The notes below the pieces were generated by a model. That model saw nothing but the letters and a program-made list of their open reading frames with translations. It did no database searches and had not been told where the DNA came from. The translations under genes and the position numbers were made by a program. From Candidatus Gastranaerophilales bacterium HUM_12 (GTDB taxonomy: Bacteria; Cyanobacteriota; Vampirovibrionia; Gastranaerophilales; Gastranaerophilaceae), in assembly GCA_002102825.1 (NCBI GenBank), contig DABJ01000052.1, positions 9,133 through 25,341 on the forward strand: DNA of 16,209 nt, given 5' to 3'. Positions 1 through 8,131 of the stretch are shown in pieces (within the stretch, counting starts at the first letter, position 1; each line of letters starts with the position of its first letter).

Positions 1-1
1 A

Positions 2-748
2 AGAAAAGTCGATTATATAATTCATACTGCTAGTACAACGTCTTCAAAGGATTTTGTAGAAAAACCTGTAGAAACAATTTATACTGCATTAAACGGAACT
101 CGTAATGTTTTGGAATTTGCAAAGAACAAGAAAATTACAGGCATGGTTTATTTGTCTTCTCTTGAAGTTTATGGGGTAAATCAAAAGGAAGATATCAAAG
201 AAAATGATTATGGATTTATTGATATTTTGAACCCTAGAAGCAGCTATTCTGAAAGTAAAAAAATGGCAGAAACAATGTGTATATCTTATGGAAGCGAATA
301 CGGAGTTCCTGTAAAGATTGTAAGACTTGCCCAAACTTTTGGTGCAGGGGTTTCAAAAGATGATAACAGAGTTTTTGCACAATTTTCAAAAGCAGTCCTA
401 AATGGTTATGATATTATTCTTCATACAAAAGGAGAAACAAAAAGAAATTATTGTTATACGACAGATGCTGTTAGGGCTATTTTCACAGTTTTGACTAAAG
501 GTGAAAAAAATAGTGCATATAATATTGCAAATAAAAATACTTATTGCTCAATTGCAGAAATGGCGCATTTGTTAGAAAACGAAATTACAAAAGTTGTTTA
601 CGAAATTGATGATGTAAATCGTGGATATAATCCTACTGTCAAAATTTGCTTAAATACTGAAAAATTAGAACAATTAGGTTGGCAACCAAAAGTGGATATG
701 AAAGAAATGTTTGAAAGAACAATTTCTGACATGCAAAATGAGGAATAG
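2..748 (+). CDS. NAD-dependent epimerase/dehydratase (extended SDR), 5'-truncated
   Basis: The frame is open from base 2, so the start lies off the left edge; 248 residues are visible of a family that usually has 300-340. The missing part would carry the Rossmann GxxGxxG nucleotide loop. The visible part has the HTAS segment, then VYLSSLEVYG (the catalytic Ser strand) and SSYSESKK, which holds the YxxxK catalytic pair, followed by the R-x-x-x-T/FGAG substrate region typical of extended SDRs. The family converts nucleotide-activated sugars (epimerisation, dehydration or decarboxylation) in the cytoplasm; the exact substrate cannot be read. The stop is 1 bp before the start of the acyltransferase gene, so it is the upstream part of an operon likely making a surface glycan. 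An internal TTG at 110 is not the start, since homology-like sequence continues before it. Confidence 0.85.
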   Translation, partial: RKVDYIIHTASTTSSKDFVEKPVETIYTALNGTRNVLEFAKNKKITGMVYLSSLEVYGVNQKEDIKENDYGFIDILNPRSSYSESKKMAETMCISYGSEYGVPVKIVRLAQTFGAGVSKDDNRVFAQFSKAVLNGYDIILHTKGETKRNYCYTTDAVRAIFTVLTKGEKNSAYNIANKNTYCSIAEMAHLLENEITKVVYEIDDVNRGYNPTVKICLNTEKLEQLGWQPKVDMKEMFERTISDMQNEE

Positions 749-749
749 A

Positions 750-1868
750 ATGCAAAAAATTAAAAATATAGAATTTTTGAGAACTTTTTTAATGCTTTCT
801 ATTGTTTTACACCACATGTTTATAACAAGAGATTGGTGTTTATGTTCTATATTTCCCAATATTTATTTGTATAGTTTTATAAAATCATTTATCGCATTTT
901 CTTATAATTCTGTTGAGGGATTTTTTATAATTGCAGGTTTTTTGTTATTTTTAACATTCAAAAACTCAATAAAAGTTGTAGATTTTATAAAAAAGAAATA
1001 TATAAGATTAACACCGGTTATAGTTTTTAGTTTTATTCTTTGTTTGGTTGGAACAATGTTAAAAGCCTTTCCATTTAAGATTATATCTAACTTAATGACG
1101 GCATTGTTATTAAATCAGTTTGGAGTATGCATTTCTATTGGACAAAACCCTGTTTTATGGTTTACATCAGTTTTGTTTGCAGGGTTGTTGTTGTATTTTT
1201 GCATATTGAAATTCGTTTCTAAAAAATATCAAACAATTTTAATTACAATTTTGACGGTTTTGGGTTATGGAATATTAGAAATTTTACAACATGGATTTTT
1301 TAATAAACCGTTAAAAAATTATTATTTCATTTTGAATATTGGTTTTTTAAGAGGTTTGGGCGGAATTGGTTTAGGTTGTTTGGTTGCTAAAATATTCCAA
1401 AATAACTATACAAAAATCCAAAACTTTACTCCATCTAAATTGAAAAAAATCTTGATTACATTTGCTGAAATATTATCATCTGTATTTGTATTTTGGTGGT
1501 TGTGTTTTCCTCATTTGAAATATAATAATATCTTTTTTGTTATTGGATTTACTGTTTTGTTCAGTTTATTTATTTTCAAAAAGGGTTATTTATCAAATAT
1601 TTTAGACAAAGATTTTTGGGTATTTTTAGGTAGATATCAATATTCAATGTATGTTGTTCATTATGTAATAATAAAAATTTTCGGAATTGTTTTATGGCAA
1701 AAGAATGTGGGTTGGGTTGTTTTACACCCTGTTTTGCCAATTGTTATAATGTTATTGATAATTTTAGCGGTGACAATATTTGCTTATCATTTTGTAGAAA
1801 TTCCATGTGCAAAATATTTGAAAGACAAATTATTTTGTAGAACAATTGTTCAAGGAGAAAATAAATGA
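750..1868 (+). CDS. Acyltransferase-3 family membrane protein
   Basis: Integral membrane protein of 372 residues with about ten hydrophobic segments. The N-terminus has the family hallmark: NIEFLRTFLMLSIVLHH, an Arg followed by a His-containing first helix. The C-terminus has the usual YSMYVVHY...VEIPCAKYL ending. Acyltransferase-3 proteins (OafA/NodX-like) transfer acetyl or other acyl groups to cell-surface sugars at the cytoplasmic membrane. I chose ATG 750 because GAGGAA at 740-745 sits at ribosome-binding distance and the start follows the epimerase stop by 1 bp; a longer reading from TTG 711 would overlap that gene by 38 bases. The stop overlaps the ABC transporter start (ATGA), so translation is probably coupled. 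Substrate unknown. Confidence 0.85.
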   Translation: MQKIKNIEFLRTFLMLSIVLHHMFITRDWCLCSIFPNIYLYSFIKSFIAFSYNSVEGFFIIAGFLLFLTFKNSIKVVDFIKKKYIRLTPVIVFSFILCLVGTMLKAFPFKIISNLMTALLLNQFGVCISIGQNPVLWFTSVLFAGLLLYFCILKFVSKKYQTILITILTVLGYGILEILQHGFFNKPLKNYYFILNIGFLRGLGGIGLGCLVAKIFQNNYTKIQNFTPSKLKKILITFAEILSSVFVFWWLCFPHLKYNNIFFVIGFTVLFSLFIFKKGYLSNILDKDFWVFLGRYQYSMYVVHYVIIKIFGIVLWQKNVGWVVLHPVLPIVIMLLIILAVTIFAYHFVEIPCAKYLKDKLFCRTIVQGENK

Positions 1869-3649
1869 CAAATTTATTTTATAAAATAAAACAAAAAATG
1901 GACAAAAAATATGGAAACAATGAAAACTATCATAGTTTATCAAGAATTCTGCCATATTTCAGACCTTATCTTTTTAGAACATTTTTGGCTTTAGGTTTAG
2001 CAATTCCAATTGGTGCGTTAGATGCGGTAATTGCTTTAGCTCTGAAACCTTATATGGATATTGTTATGCTTAACAAACACATTCATTCAACTTGGTATAT
2101 TCCATTTTTAATTATTTTATTTACAACAATTCAAGGTTCATTGAATTACCTTGCTACATATATGAATGATTGGGTTGGAGGAAGAGTTACAAATGATTTG
2201 AAGATTGATTTATATACAAAATTGATGCGTCAATCTTCATACTTTTTCGATAAACAAACATCTGGTAAAGTCCTAAAAGCTTATAACAACGATGCAGATA
2301 AATCTTGTAGCGGCTTATTATCAAATATGAAGTCTTGTATTTCCAGATTATTTTCATCAATATCTTTGATTGGTGTTTTATTCTATAACTCTTGGCAATT
2401 AGCGATTATTGCAGTTTCAGTTTTGACTTGTGCAATGATTCCGTTAATGAAAATGAAATCTGCAATAAAAGATGTTTATAATCGTTCAGAGGGTGAAAAT
2501 GCAAAAGTTCTAACCACTTATAATGAAGCTTTTGGCGGTAATAAAATTATTGCAGCGTATAATTTGTATGATTTAAATTCTAAAAAATTCTCAGAACTTG
2601 TACATAATGTATTTAATTTGAAAATGAAAATAACTCAACACGTTGGTTGGTTATCTCCGATGATGCATATTATAGTATCAGTTGGAATTGGTGCTGTTAT
2701 AGGTTTAGGTAGTTATTTCATTGTAAAAGGATCGTTAACGGCCGGTCAATTTGTATCATTTATCACTGCGTTAATAATGTTATATACTCCGATTAAAGGA
2801 CTTGGAAATAATGCAAAAAATATGACAACTTGTCTTTGTGCAATGGATAGGGTTGTTTCAAAACTTGATAAAAAAACAGGTTTTCAAGATAAAAAAGATG
2901 CAGTTGATTTTCCAAAATTTTCTGAAAAAATTACATTTGATGATGTTTCTTTTTATTATAAAAAAGATGTTTATGTTTTGCATAACATTTCTTTTGAAGT
3001 TAAAAAAGGTGAAACAATTGCGCTTGTTGGAAATTCAGGTGGTGGTAAAACAACAATTGTCAATCTTTTGCCAAGATTTTATAATACAAAAGGTGGCGAT
3101 ATAAAAATTGACGGAACATCTATTTATAAAATTAAAATTGATGATTTAAGAGCAAATATTGCGGTTGTTTTCCAAGATAATTTCTTATTTGAGGGTACAA
3201 TCAGAGATAATATTATGATAGGAAATCTGAATGCAACGAAAGAAGAACTCCAACAAGCAATAAAGAATTCTTATCTTGATGATTTTATAAACAGTTTAGA
3301 AAAAGGTTTAGATACACCAATAGGTGAAAGAGGGGTTTTACTATCCGGTGGTCAAAAGCAGAGAATAGGTATAGCAAGAGCATTCTTGAAAAATGCTCCA
3401 ATACTTGTTTTAGATGAAGCAACATCAGCTCTGGACAATCAAGCAGAACATATTGTTCAACAAGCTATTGACAATTTAATGAAAGATAGAACTGTTTTTG
3501 TAATTGCACACAGATTATCAACAATCCAAAATGCGGACAAGATTGCTGTAATAAATCATGGGTATTTGACTGAAATGGGTACACATGATGAGTTGCTTGG
3601 TATTTCAAATGGTGAATACAAAAAACTTTATGATATGCAATTTGCATAA
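1865..3649 (+). CDS. MsbA-like ABC exporter (transmembrane domain fused to ATPase)
   Basis: A half-transporter of 594 residues, the normal length for MsbA-type exporters that work as homodimers in the cytoplasmic membrane. The first ~330 residues form the six-helix transmembrane domain. The ATPase domain has Walker A GNSGGGKTT (389-397), Q-loop Gln437, signature LSGGQ (493-497), Walker B ILVLDE with catalytic Glu518, and H-loop His549. The start ATG 1865 overlaps the acyltransferase stop and has AAGGAG at 1852-1857. MsbA proteins flip lipid A core or other lipid-linked products. Next to an epimerase and an acyltransferase, the cargo is probably a lipid or glycolipid, but a multidrug substrate cannot be excluded. 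No clear terminator follows in the 56 bp before the toxin gene. Confidence 0.9.
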   Translation: MTNLFYKIKQKMDKKYGNNENYHSLSRILPYFRPYLFRTFLALGLAIPIGALDAVIALALKPYMDIVMLNKHIHSTWYIPFLIILFTTIQGSLNYLATYMNDWVGGRVTNDLKIDLYTKLMRQSSYFFDKQTSGKVLKAYNNDADKSCSGLLSNMKSCISRLFSSISLIGVLFYNSWQLAIIAVSVLTCAMIPLMKMKSAIKDVYNRSEGENAKVLTTYNEAFGGNKIIAAYNLYDLNSKKFSELVHNVFNLKMKITQHVGWLSPMMHIIVSVGIGAVIGLGSYFIVKGSLTAGQFVSFITALIMLYTPIKGLGNNAKNMTTCLCAMDRVVSKLDKKTGFQDKKDAVDFPKFSEKITFDDVSFYYKKDVYVLHNISFEVKKGETIALVGNSGGGKTTIVNLLPRFYNTKGGDIKIDGTSIYKIKIDDLRANIAVVFQDNFLFEGTIRDNIMIGNLNATKEELQQAIKNSYLDDFINSLEKGLDTPIGERGVLLSGGQKQRIGIARAFLKNAPILVLDEATSALDNQAEHIVQQAIDNLMKDRTVFVIAHRLSTIQNADKIAVINHGYLTEMGTHDELLGISNGEYKKLYDMQFA

Positions 3650-3668
3650 TATTTTAATTTGAAAAAAG

Positions 3669-3697
3669 TTGCAAAAATCAAAATAATATGTTATAAT
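3669..3697 (+). promoter_or_regulatory. Sigma-70-type promoter of the toxin-antitoxin operon
   Basis: A TTGCAA -35 box (3669-3674), a 17-bp spacer and a perfect TATAAT -10 box (3692-3697). Transcription should start near 3704, only about 2 bases before the toxin ATG at 3706, so the mRNA would have almost no leader. No Shine-Dalgarno sequence is present. Confidence 0.7.
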
Positions 3698-3705
3698 ATG
3701 CATAT
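3696..3705. promoter_or_regulatory. 10-bp palindrome overlapping the -10 box and start site (candidate operator)
   Basis: ATATGCATAT is a perfect palindrome. It begins in the last bases of the TATAAT box and ends at the toxin start codon. A repressor bound here would cover the transcription start, as expected for autoregulation by the antitoxin or the toxin-antitoxin complex. It is short and AT-rich, so chance is possible. Confidence 0.4.
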
Positions 3706-4035
3706 ATGGAAAAAGTATTTATAGCAGAATATACTCCAGAAGCCCTTGAGCAATTTAATGATTTAGATATTAAAAACCAAGATAAAATTTTGGCTGCAAT
3801 AAAAACTTTTGAAATAATTGGAACAAAGTATAAAAATATAAACCAATTAGATTATGGTCTTTATGAAATAAAACCTAAGGGGGTTCGAGCATATTTTAAA
3901 TACGATGAAAATAGAAAAAAAATTATTATAATTGGTTTTATTATTTTAAAACAAACTCAAAAAGCCCCAAAAAGGTATATGAAACAAGCCATAAAAAATA
4001 TTGAAAATTATAAAAGGAGTTTAAAAGATGACTAG
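3706..4035 (+). CDS. RelE/HigB-type toxin of a type II toxin-antitoxin system
   Basis: 109 residues, basic, with the layout of the RelE/ParE superfamily, closest by eye to the phage Gp49-like HigB branch. An N-terminal helix pair (YTPEALEQFNDLDIKNQDKILAAIKTF) is followed by LYEIKPKGVRAYFKYDENRKKIIIIGFIILKQTQKAPKR, which holds the β-strands and the basic residues (K/R) that contact RNA in this family. Members cleave mRNA on the ribosome. The toxin gene comes first and overlaps the antitoxin start by 8 bases, the HigBA-like order. ATG 3706 is the only reasonable start because no other Met precedes the first motif, yet it has no ribosome-binding site and is almost leaderless. The family call is secure in kind; actual toxicity is inferred. 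Confidence 0.8.
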   Translation: MEKVFIAEYTPEALEQFNDLDIKNQDKILAAIKTFEIIGTKYKNINQLDYGLYEIKPKGVRAYFKYDENRKKIIIIGFIILKQTQKAPKRYMKQAIKNIENYKRSLKDD

Positions 4036-4276
4036 AGAAAATAGTGTAATTACAAATGAAGATTTAATAAAATCTCTTTCAAAAGAACGTCAAGAAAGTA
4101 TAAATAATGAAGTTAAAAAAAACATATCTAAATGGGGTGGTGCTCGTATTGGTGCTGGACGAAAGCCTTCCAATAATGTATTGAAATTTACTAGACGTTT
4201 ATCTGAAAAAGAAAATAAATATATTGATTATTTAAGGAAAAATCATATAAATATTGATGATTTAATGGAAGGATAA
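4028..4276 (+). CDS. Putative antitoxin with GGARxGAGRKP motif and RHH-like C-terminus
   Basis: 82 residues, starting inside the toxin gene, with AAGGAG at 4014-4019 eight bases before ATG 4028. This strong ribosome-binding site contrasts with the toxin, which has none, and would favour antitoxin excess. Residues 10-35 are helical and charged (EDLIKSLSKERQESINNE), like the tail of HigA-type antitoxins. Residues 37-47 are GGARIGAGRKP, a basic Gly-rich motif common in phage and mobile-element proteins. The last part, LKFTRRLSEKENKYIDYLR, resembles a ribbon-helix-helix unit. No helix-turn-helix is evident. The antitoxin role rests on its position after the toxin. It ends 5 bp before the convergent recJ stop, and no terminator is seen between them. 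Confidence 0.7.
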   Translation: MTRENSVITNEDLIKSLSKERQESINNEVKKNISKWGGARIGAGRKPSNNVLKFTRRLSEKENKYIDYLRKNHINIDDLMEG

Positions 4277-4281
4277 AATTT

Positions 4282-6642
4282 CTACACTCCAACAAGAAGT
4301 TGAGATAAATCGTCTTCTAACAGGCTTTTTTGGAATGCTTCACATTCAATAATCATATCAAATATTTGAGAATATTTTGTACTGTGAAGAACTTTTGACA
4401 AATCATCTATTCCTAAAAATTCAACTGTATAAAATGCACTGTTTTTATCTAAAATATTTATAAATCCAACTTCTTCATACAAATCTAACAATCTTTCAAA
4501 AACTTTTATAGATTTACCTAAAAAACTTGCACATCTGACAAGTTCAATTTTCCCATTGTTGTTATGAACAGCAAATTTTAACATTCCTGTGAATGTTTTC
4601 AAAAATTCTTGTTCATCAAGAACTTTTGGTTCATAACTCATAAAATGCAAACCTTTTGGTTGAGCTTTTTCTAAGATATTTTCAAGAGTTGGTCTATCTG
4701 CCGGATAGTCAAAAAACATTACAACATCACATTTTGGAACATCTTGCCTTGTAAAAGTTTTTGATGCAATTTCTTTAAACGGTTTTACTGTATCAAGAAC
4801 TTGTTTGCTTTCTGCAAAAATTCTTATGTTTAATTTAGAAGATTTGATATAATCATTTACACTTGGCAAAATACCGGTTTTTGCTCTGTTATCATATATT
4901 TTGTAATTCGTTTGTGGTTGAATTTCTTCTTCTTTTAAAGAATCCGAATGAATATCATCAATAATCAATTGAACAGAAATATTTCCATTGAATTCATTTA
5001 TTTGTGGGTGAAAAGCAATATCAAGAGTGTCACCCGAACTTAATCCGATATCTCCTTTTTGCCACCAAATTGACGTGAACTCATAAGCATCTTTTCCAAT
5101 GACAAGACGAAGATGGGAACTATCAGAACCCATTAATTTTTTTTGTTTAACTTTAAGATTATTCATCGCAAATATTGGACTTGGATTCATTGCACCAAAT
5201 GGTTCAAGTTTTGAAATCTCTTCGACCAAATCAGTTGTTACATCACTAGCTTCAAGCATTAAATCAATATTCACAAATGGTTTAAGATCCTTATTTGCGG
5301 TGTAAGATTTAACTGTTTCACATAGAGCTTTTTTTACTGTTTCAAAAGGTGTTTTTTCTCCGGTGAAACTCAATCCGGCAGCCATTTTGTGTCCGCCAAA
5401 ACCATCAAACAAATCGGCATTTTCGTTTATAACATCATATAAAGGTACACCCTCAATACTTCTTGCAGAACATCTGTATTGGTCTTTGTCTTTGAGATAA
5501 GTCATTAAAAATACAGGTTTGTAGTATTTTTCAACAAGTTTTGATGCAACAATTCCGATAATTCCAATATGCCAACCCTCTTTGTATAAAACTATTGCAG
5601 TGTTTTTGTTTCCCTCTTTTTGAACCATTGCATCTGCTTGAGCAAAAACTTCTTGACATAAAGTTTGTCTAACTTTGTTTAATTCATTCAAAGTTGTTAC
5701 TGCCATTTGAACTTCTTGCGGATTATCAGAAATTAGAACTTTTAATGCAGATTCTACTGTATCAAGTCTTCCTGATGCATTAATTCTTGGTGCAACTCCA
5801 AAAGCAATCATTTCAGAAGTTACACCTTTTGTAATATCATATCCTGCACTTTCTAGGAGTTTTTTTAGTCCGTCATGTTTTCCTCTTGAAATAAGTTCAA
5901 GTCCTTTTGTTACAAAGTATCTGTTTTCTCCTAACAGTGGAACAACGTCTGAGACAGTACCTACAGCAACAAATGGGAGTATTTCATATACAAATTCTGT
6001 TTTTTCATATTTTGTAAGAATTGCTTGTGCAACTTTGAATGCAACCCCGCAACCTGCAAGATAAGTTAAATGTTCAATTTGTTTAGCGGATAAATTTTCG
6101 TCTAAAGCATTTGGAGCTTTGGGATTTATTATTGCATAAGCCGGTGGCAATTCTTCTGGAGCTTCGTGGTGATCAGTGATTATGACATCAATAATTTTGA
6201 AACTGTTCATAAATTTAACTGCATCAACATCAGAAATTCCACAGTCAACGGAGATAATAACTTTTGGTTTTACGGTGGTCATTAGTTTGATTAAAGCTTT
6301 TTTATCAAAACCGTGACCCTCATTTTCTCTATCCGGAATAAAATAATGAACATTTCCACCTAAATATTTTAGTGTTTTATAAAGAATAGATGTTGAAGTA
6401 ACACCGTCAGCATCAAAATCACCATAAACAATGATTGTTTCTTCGTTATCAATTGCTTTTGATAATCTTTCTACTGTTTTTTGCATATCAGTAAATGCAT
6501 TAGGTGAAGTTAAAGTCATTTCTAATGGGTTTAGAAATTCTTTCATTTCTTCCGATGTTTTAATTCCACGTGAAACTAACAATCTTTTTATTAAAGATTT
6601 TTCATTAGAATCTGTTGATTCTATTATCCATTCTTTTTTCAT
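4282..6642 (-). CDS. recJ: Single-stranded-DNA-specific exonuclease RecJ
   Basis: 786 residues, the longer RecJ form with a C-terminal extension beyond the catalytic core. The DHH phosphoesterase core has YGDFDADG (Asp75, 77, 79), SVDCG (Asp133) and ITDHHE (Asp157-His158-His159), all metal ligands. APRINASGRLD (~285-294) is the conserved linker and GGHKMAAG (416-423) is the DHHA1 signature. An OB-fold region and a ~200-residue tail follow. RecJ degrades single-stranded DNA 5' to 3' in recombination and mismatch repair. ATG 6642 has GGGAG at 6647-6651 and a promoter just upstream. The gene is divergent from the secreted coiled-coil gene and ends convergent with the antitoxin. Confidence 0.95.
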   Translation of the reverse strand: MKKEWIIESTDSNEKSLIKRLLVSRGIKTSEEMKEFLNPLEMTLTSPNAFTDMQKTVERLSKAIDNEETIIVYGDFDADGVTSTSILYKTLKYLGGNVHYFIPDRENEGHGFDKKALIKLMTTVKPKVIISVDCGISDVDAVKFMNSFKIIDVIITDHHEAPEELPPAYAIINPKAPNALDENLSAKQIEHLTYLAGCGVAFKVAQAILTKYEKTEFVYEILPFVAVGTVSDVVPLLGENRYFVTKGLELISRGKHDGLKKLLESAGYDITKGVTSEMIAFGVAPRINASGRLDTVESALKVLISDNPQEVQMAVTTLNELNKVRQTLCQEVFAQADAMVQKEGNKNTAIVLYKEGWHIGIIGIVASKLVEKYYKPVFLMTYLKDKDQYRCSARSIEGVPLYDVINENADLFDGFGGHKMAAGLSFTGEKTPFETVKKALCETVKSYTANKDLKPFVNIDLMLEASDVTTDLVEEISKLEPFGAMNPSPIFAMNNLKVKQKKLMGSDSSHLRLVIGKDAYEFTSIWWQKGDIGLSSGDTLDIAFHPQINEFNGNISVQLIIDDIHSDSLKEEEIQPQTNYKIYDNRAKTGILPSVNDYIKSSKLNIRIFAESKQVLDTVKPFKEIASKTFTRQDVPKCDVVMFFDYPADRPTLENILEKAQPKGLHFMSYEPKVLDEQEFLKTFTGMLKFAVHNNNGKIELVRCASFLGKSIKVFERLLDLYEEVGFINILDKNSAFYTVEFLGIDDLSKVLHSTKYSQIFDMIIECEAFQKSLLEDDLSQLLVGV

Positions 6643-6667
6643 TTTTCTCCCAAGTCCTTTAATAAAA

Positions 6668-6695
6668 ATAATAACACAGAAAATCGTGTTGTTAA
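6668..6695 (-). promoter_or_regulatory. Candidate recJ promoter
   Basis: Read on the - strand: TTAACA (6695-6690), a 16-bp spacer and TATTAT (6673-6668), each one base from consensus. Transcription would start near 6661, giving a leader of about 20 bases that includes the recJ ribosome-binding site. Confidence 0.5.
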
Positions 6696-6778
6696 ATGAT
6701 GTAAATTTCTTTTCCTTTTTAATAAAATAGGTTAAAATATAAAAATTAGTTTACAGCTATGATGGAGGAAAATTCAAA

Positions 6779-7219
6779 ATGAAAAGATTTTCACAACTAT
6801 TTACCCTGATTTTAGGATTGATGATTGTATCAAGCGGAATGGTTATGGCAGAAACAAAATTTACACCGCTAAATTTTGATGATTCATCTTCAATCAAAAC
6901 AACAACATCATCACCAACAACTTCTACTTATACAACAACAGAAGTAAAAGGAACCGATTTGTTAGATCCAAGTCAAGTTACCGGTGGTACAAAAATGCAA
7001 AATTCTATTCTTCAAATAGAAAATGCACAAGTAGAAATTAGAAATAAACTATTAAACTACAAAACAAATTATGCAGAAATAGATTCTCGTTATCAAACAG
7101 CAAAAACAGAGAGAAAAGCTGCTAAAAAACAAATCAAATATGCAGAAAAGAAAATTAAAAATTTAGATACTGCAAAGAAAAGAATTAGAAAAAATTTCGA
7201 ACGCAAAATTAATTTATAA
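6779..7219 (+). CDS. Small secreted protein with Thr/Ser-rich linker and C-terminal coiled coil
   Basis: 146 residues with no family that I recognise. Residues 1-24 form a signal peptide: a basic start (MKR), a hydrophobic core and a likely cut after MVMA. A Thr/Ser-rich low-complexity stretch follows (about 36-57, with runs such as TTTSSPTTSTYTTT). From about 74 to the end the protein is highly charged and helical (Lys/Glu/Arg every few residues), which suggests a coiled coil. It probably sits in the periplasm or envelope. GGAGGA at 6764-6769 supports ATG 6779. A strong terminator 35 bp after the stop shows it is a single-gene unit. A structural or cell-envelope role is only a guess. Confidence 0.7.
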   Translation: MKRFSQLFTLILGLMIVSSGMVMAETKFTPLNFDDSSSIKTTTSSPTTSTYTTTEVKGTDLLDPSQVTGGTKMQNSILQIENAQVEIRNKLLNYKTNYAEIDSRYQTAKTERKAAKKQIKYAEKKIKNLDTAKKRIRKNFERKINL

Positions 7220-7253
7220 TTTTCTTGGGCAAAACATTTATTTAAAGGAAGTG

Positions 7254-7286
7254 AAAGGCTATCAAATATTTCTGATAGCCTTTTTT
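7254..7286 (+). terminator. Rho-independent terminator after the secreted coiled-coil gene
   Basis: An 11-bp perfect stem, AAAGGCTATCA (7254-7264) with TGATAGCCTTT (7273-7283), has an 8-base loop and runs into T7281-7286. The A-rich left arm means it may also work in the other direction. Confidence 0.9.
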
Positions 7287-7294
7287 CTATTATA

Positions 7295-7303
7295 TGCTAA
7301 GAT
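7295..7303 (+). promoter_or_regulatory. Extended -10 promoter of the HD-domain gene
   Basis: TGC followed by TAAGAT (7298-7303) is an extended -10 element. No good -35 is present because the terminator stem occupies that place. Transcription should start near 7310, about 3 bases before ATG 7313, giving a leaderless or nearly leaderless mRNA. Confidence 0.4.
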
Positions 7304-7312
7304 ATTTTTGCT

Positions 7313-7906
7313 ATGTCAAAACTTTCTACTCAAGAATTATTTGGAAAATATTGCACTAAAAAAGAACATTCCTTACAGGTTGAAAAATTATGTAGTCTAA
7401 TTTTTGATGAAGTTAATAAAAAAGTTAAAGAATTACCGGAAACTCAAAAACAAATCTTAAAAGCTTCTGCGCTTTTGCACGATATCGGATATTTTAAAAC
7501 TAGTGGAAAAGAGCATAATAAATATAGTTTTCAAATTATATCAGAGGAGGGCTTGTCTGATTTTGATGATAAAGATACAGAATTGATTGCTTTTATATGC
7601 CTGTATCATAGGGGAAAACTTCCGGATAAACATGAAGATAAAGCTTTTGGAATACTGGATAAAAAGAAAAGGAAGATTGTAAAAAGACTTTGCGGAATTT
7701 TGAAAATAGCAGACGGTTTTTCAGGTGATGATATTTTAAAAATAGATGGTGTTGAAATTAATTATAGTAAAGATGAAAATATTGTAGAAATGGATTTAAA
7801 GCTTAAAGACAAAACGGATAGTCTTGATATATTTAAAGCTGTTAAAAAGAAAGAATTGTTTGAAATTGGATTTAAAACGCAGGTTATTTTAAAGATAAGT
7901 AAATAA
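7313..7906 (+). CDS. Stand-alone HD-domain phosphohydrolase, Ppx/GppA C-terminal type
   Basis: 197 residues made of one HD domain. Metal-binding positions are visible: EHS (His19), ALLHDIG (His56-Asp57), His68 and LKIADGF (Asp134). The spacing, with KEHNKYSFQII and LIAFICLYHRGKLP between them, matches the HD half of exopolyphosphatase/pppGpp phosphatase (Ppx/GppA), but the N-terminal ASKHA phosphatase half is absent. A role in hydrolysing a nucleotide or phosphate ester is therefore likely, with the substrate unknown. ATG 7313 has no Shine-Dalgarno sequence and lies 9 bases after a -10 box. It has no close partner on the same strand; a tRNA follows 89 bp later. Confidence 0.8.
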   Translation: MSKLSTQELFGKYCTKKEHSLQVEKLCSLIFDEVNKKVKELPETQKQILKASALLHDIGYFKTSGKEHNKYSFQIISEEGLSDFDDKDTELIAFICLYHRGKLPDKHEDKAFGILDKKKRKIVKRLCGILKIADGFSGDDILKIDGVEINYSKDENIVEMDLKLKDKTDSLDIFKAVKKKELFEIGFKTQVILKISK

Positions 7907-7922
7907 AATATTTAAGAGGGGC

Positions 7923-7951
7923 TTGATTTTAAAAAATGTTTATAGTACATT
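7923..7951 (+). promoter_or_regulatory. Candidate promoter of the tRNA-Ile gene
   Basis: TTGATT (7923-7928), a 17-bp spacer and TACATT (7946-7951), giving transcription from about 7958 and a ~40-base 5' leader before the tRNA. The match is moderate. Confidence 0.4.
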
Positions 7952-7995
7952 TGTTCATGCGAACGAAAGGCTTTATTAAGACCGTTCAGCTCTAA

Positions 7996-8069
<74 letters not shown>

Positions 8070-8070
8070 T

Positions 8071-8107
8071 ATTAAAAAAGACTCCTTTTTAAGGGGTCTT
8101 TTTTAAT
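8071..8107 (+). terminator. Strong terminator after tRNA-Ile
   Basis: A stem of up to 17 bp (8071-8087 with 8091-8107, one T-G wobble), a 3-base loop and a T-run 8099-8104. Since the left arm is A-rich it could stop transcription from both sides. Confidence 0.9.
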
Positions 8108-8131
8108 ATCTGTTGTTAGTATAATTCAATC

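Noticed and set aside
711..749. Longer acyltransferase start at TTG 711
   Set aside because: It would overlap the epimerase gene by 38 bases; ATG 750 has GAGGAA at good distance and follows the epimerase stop by 1 bp.
2838..3104. Open frame of 88 codons inside the ABC exporter gene
   Set aside because: It is a shadow in another frame of the well-supported ATPase domain and has no family-like motifs.
7351..7357. Further TTGCACT copy in the HD-domain gene
   Set aside because: It is a single copy inside coding sequence without neighbours at 10-bp spacing; taken as chance.
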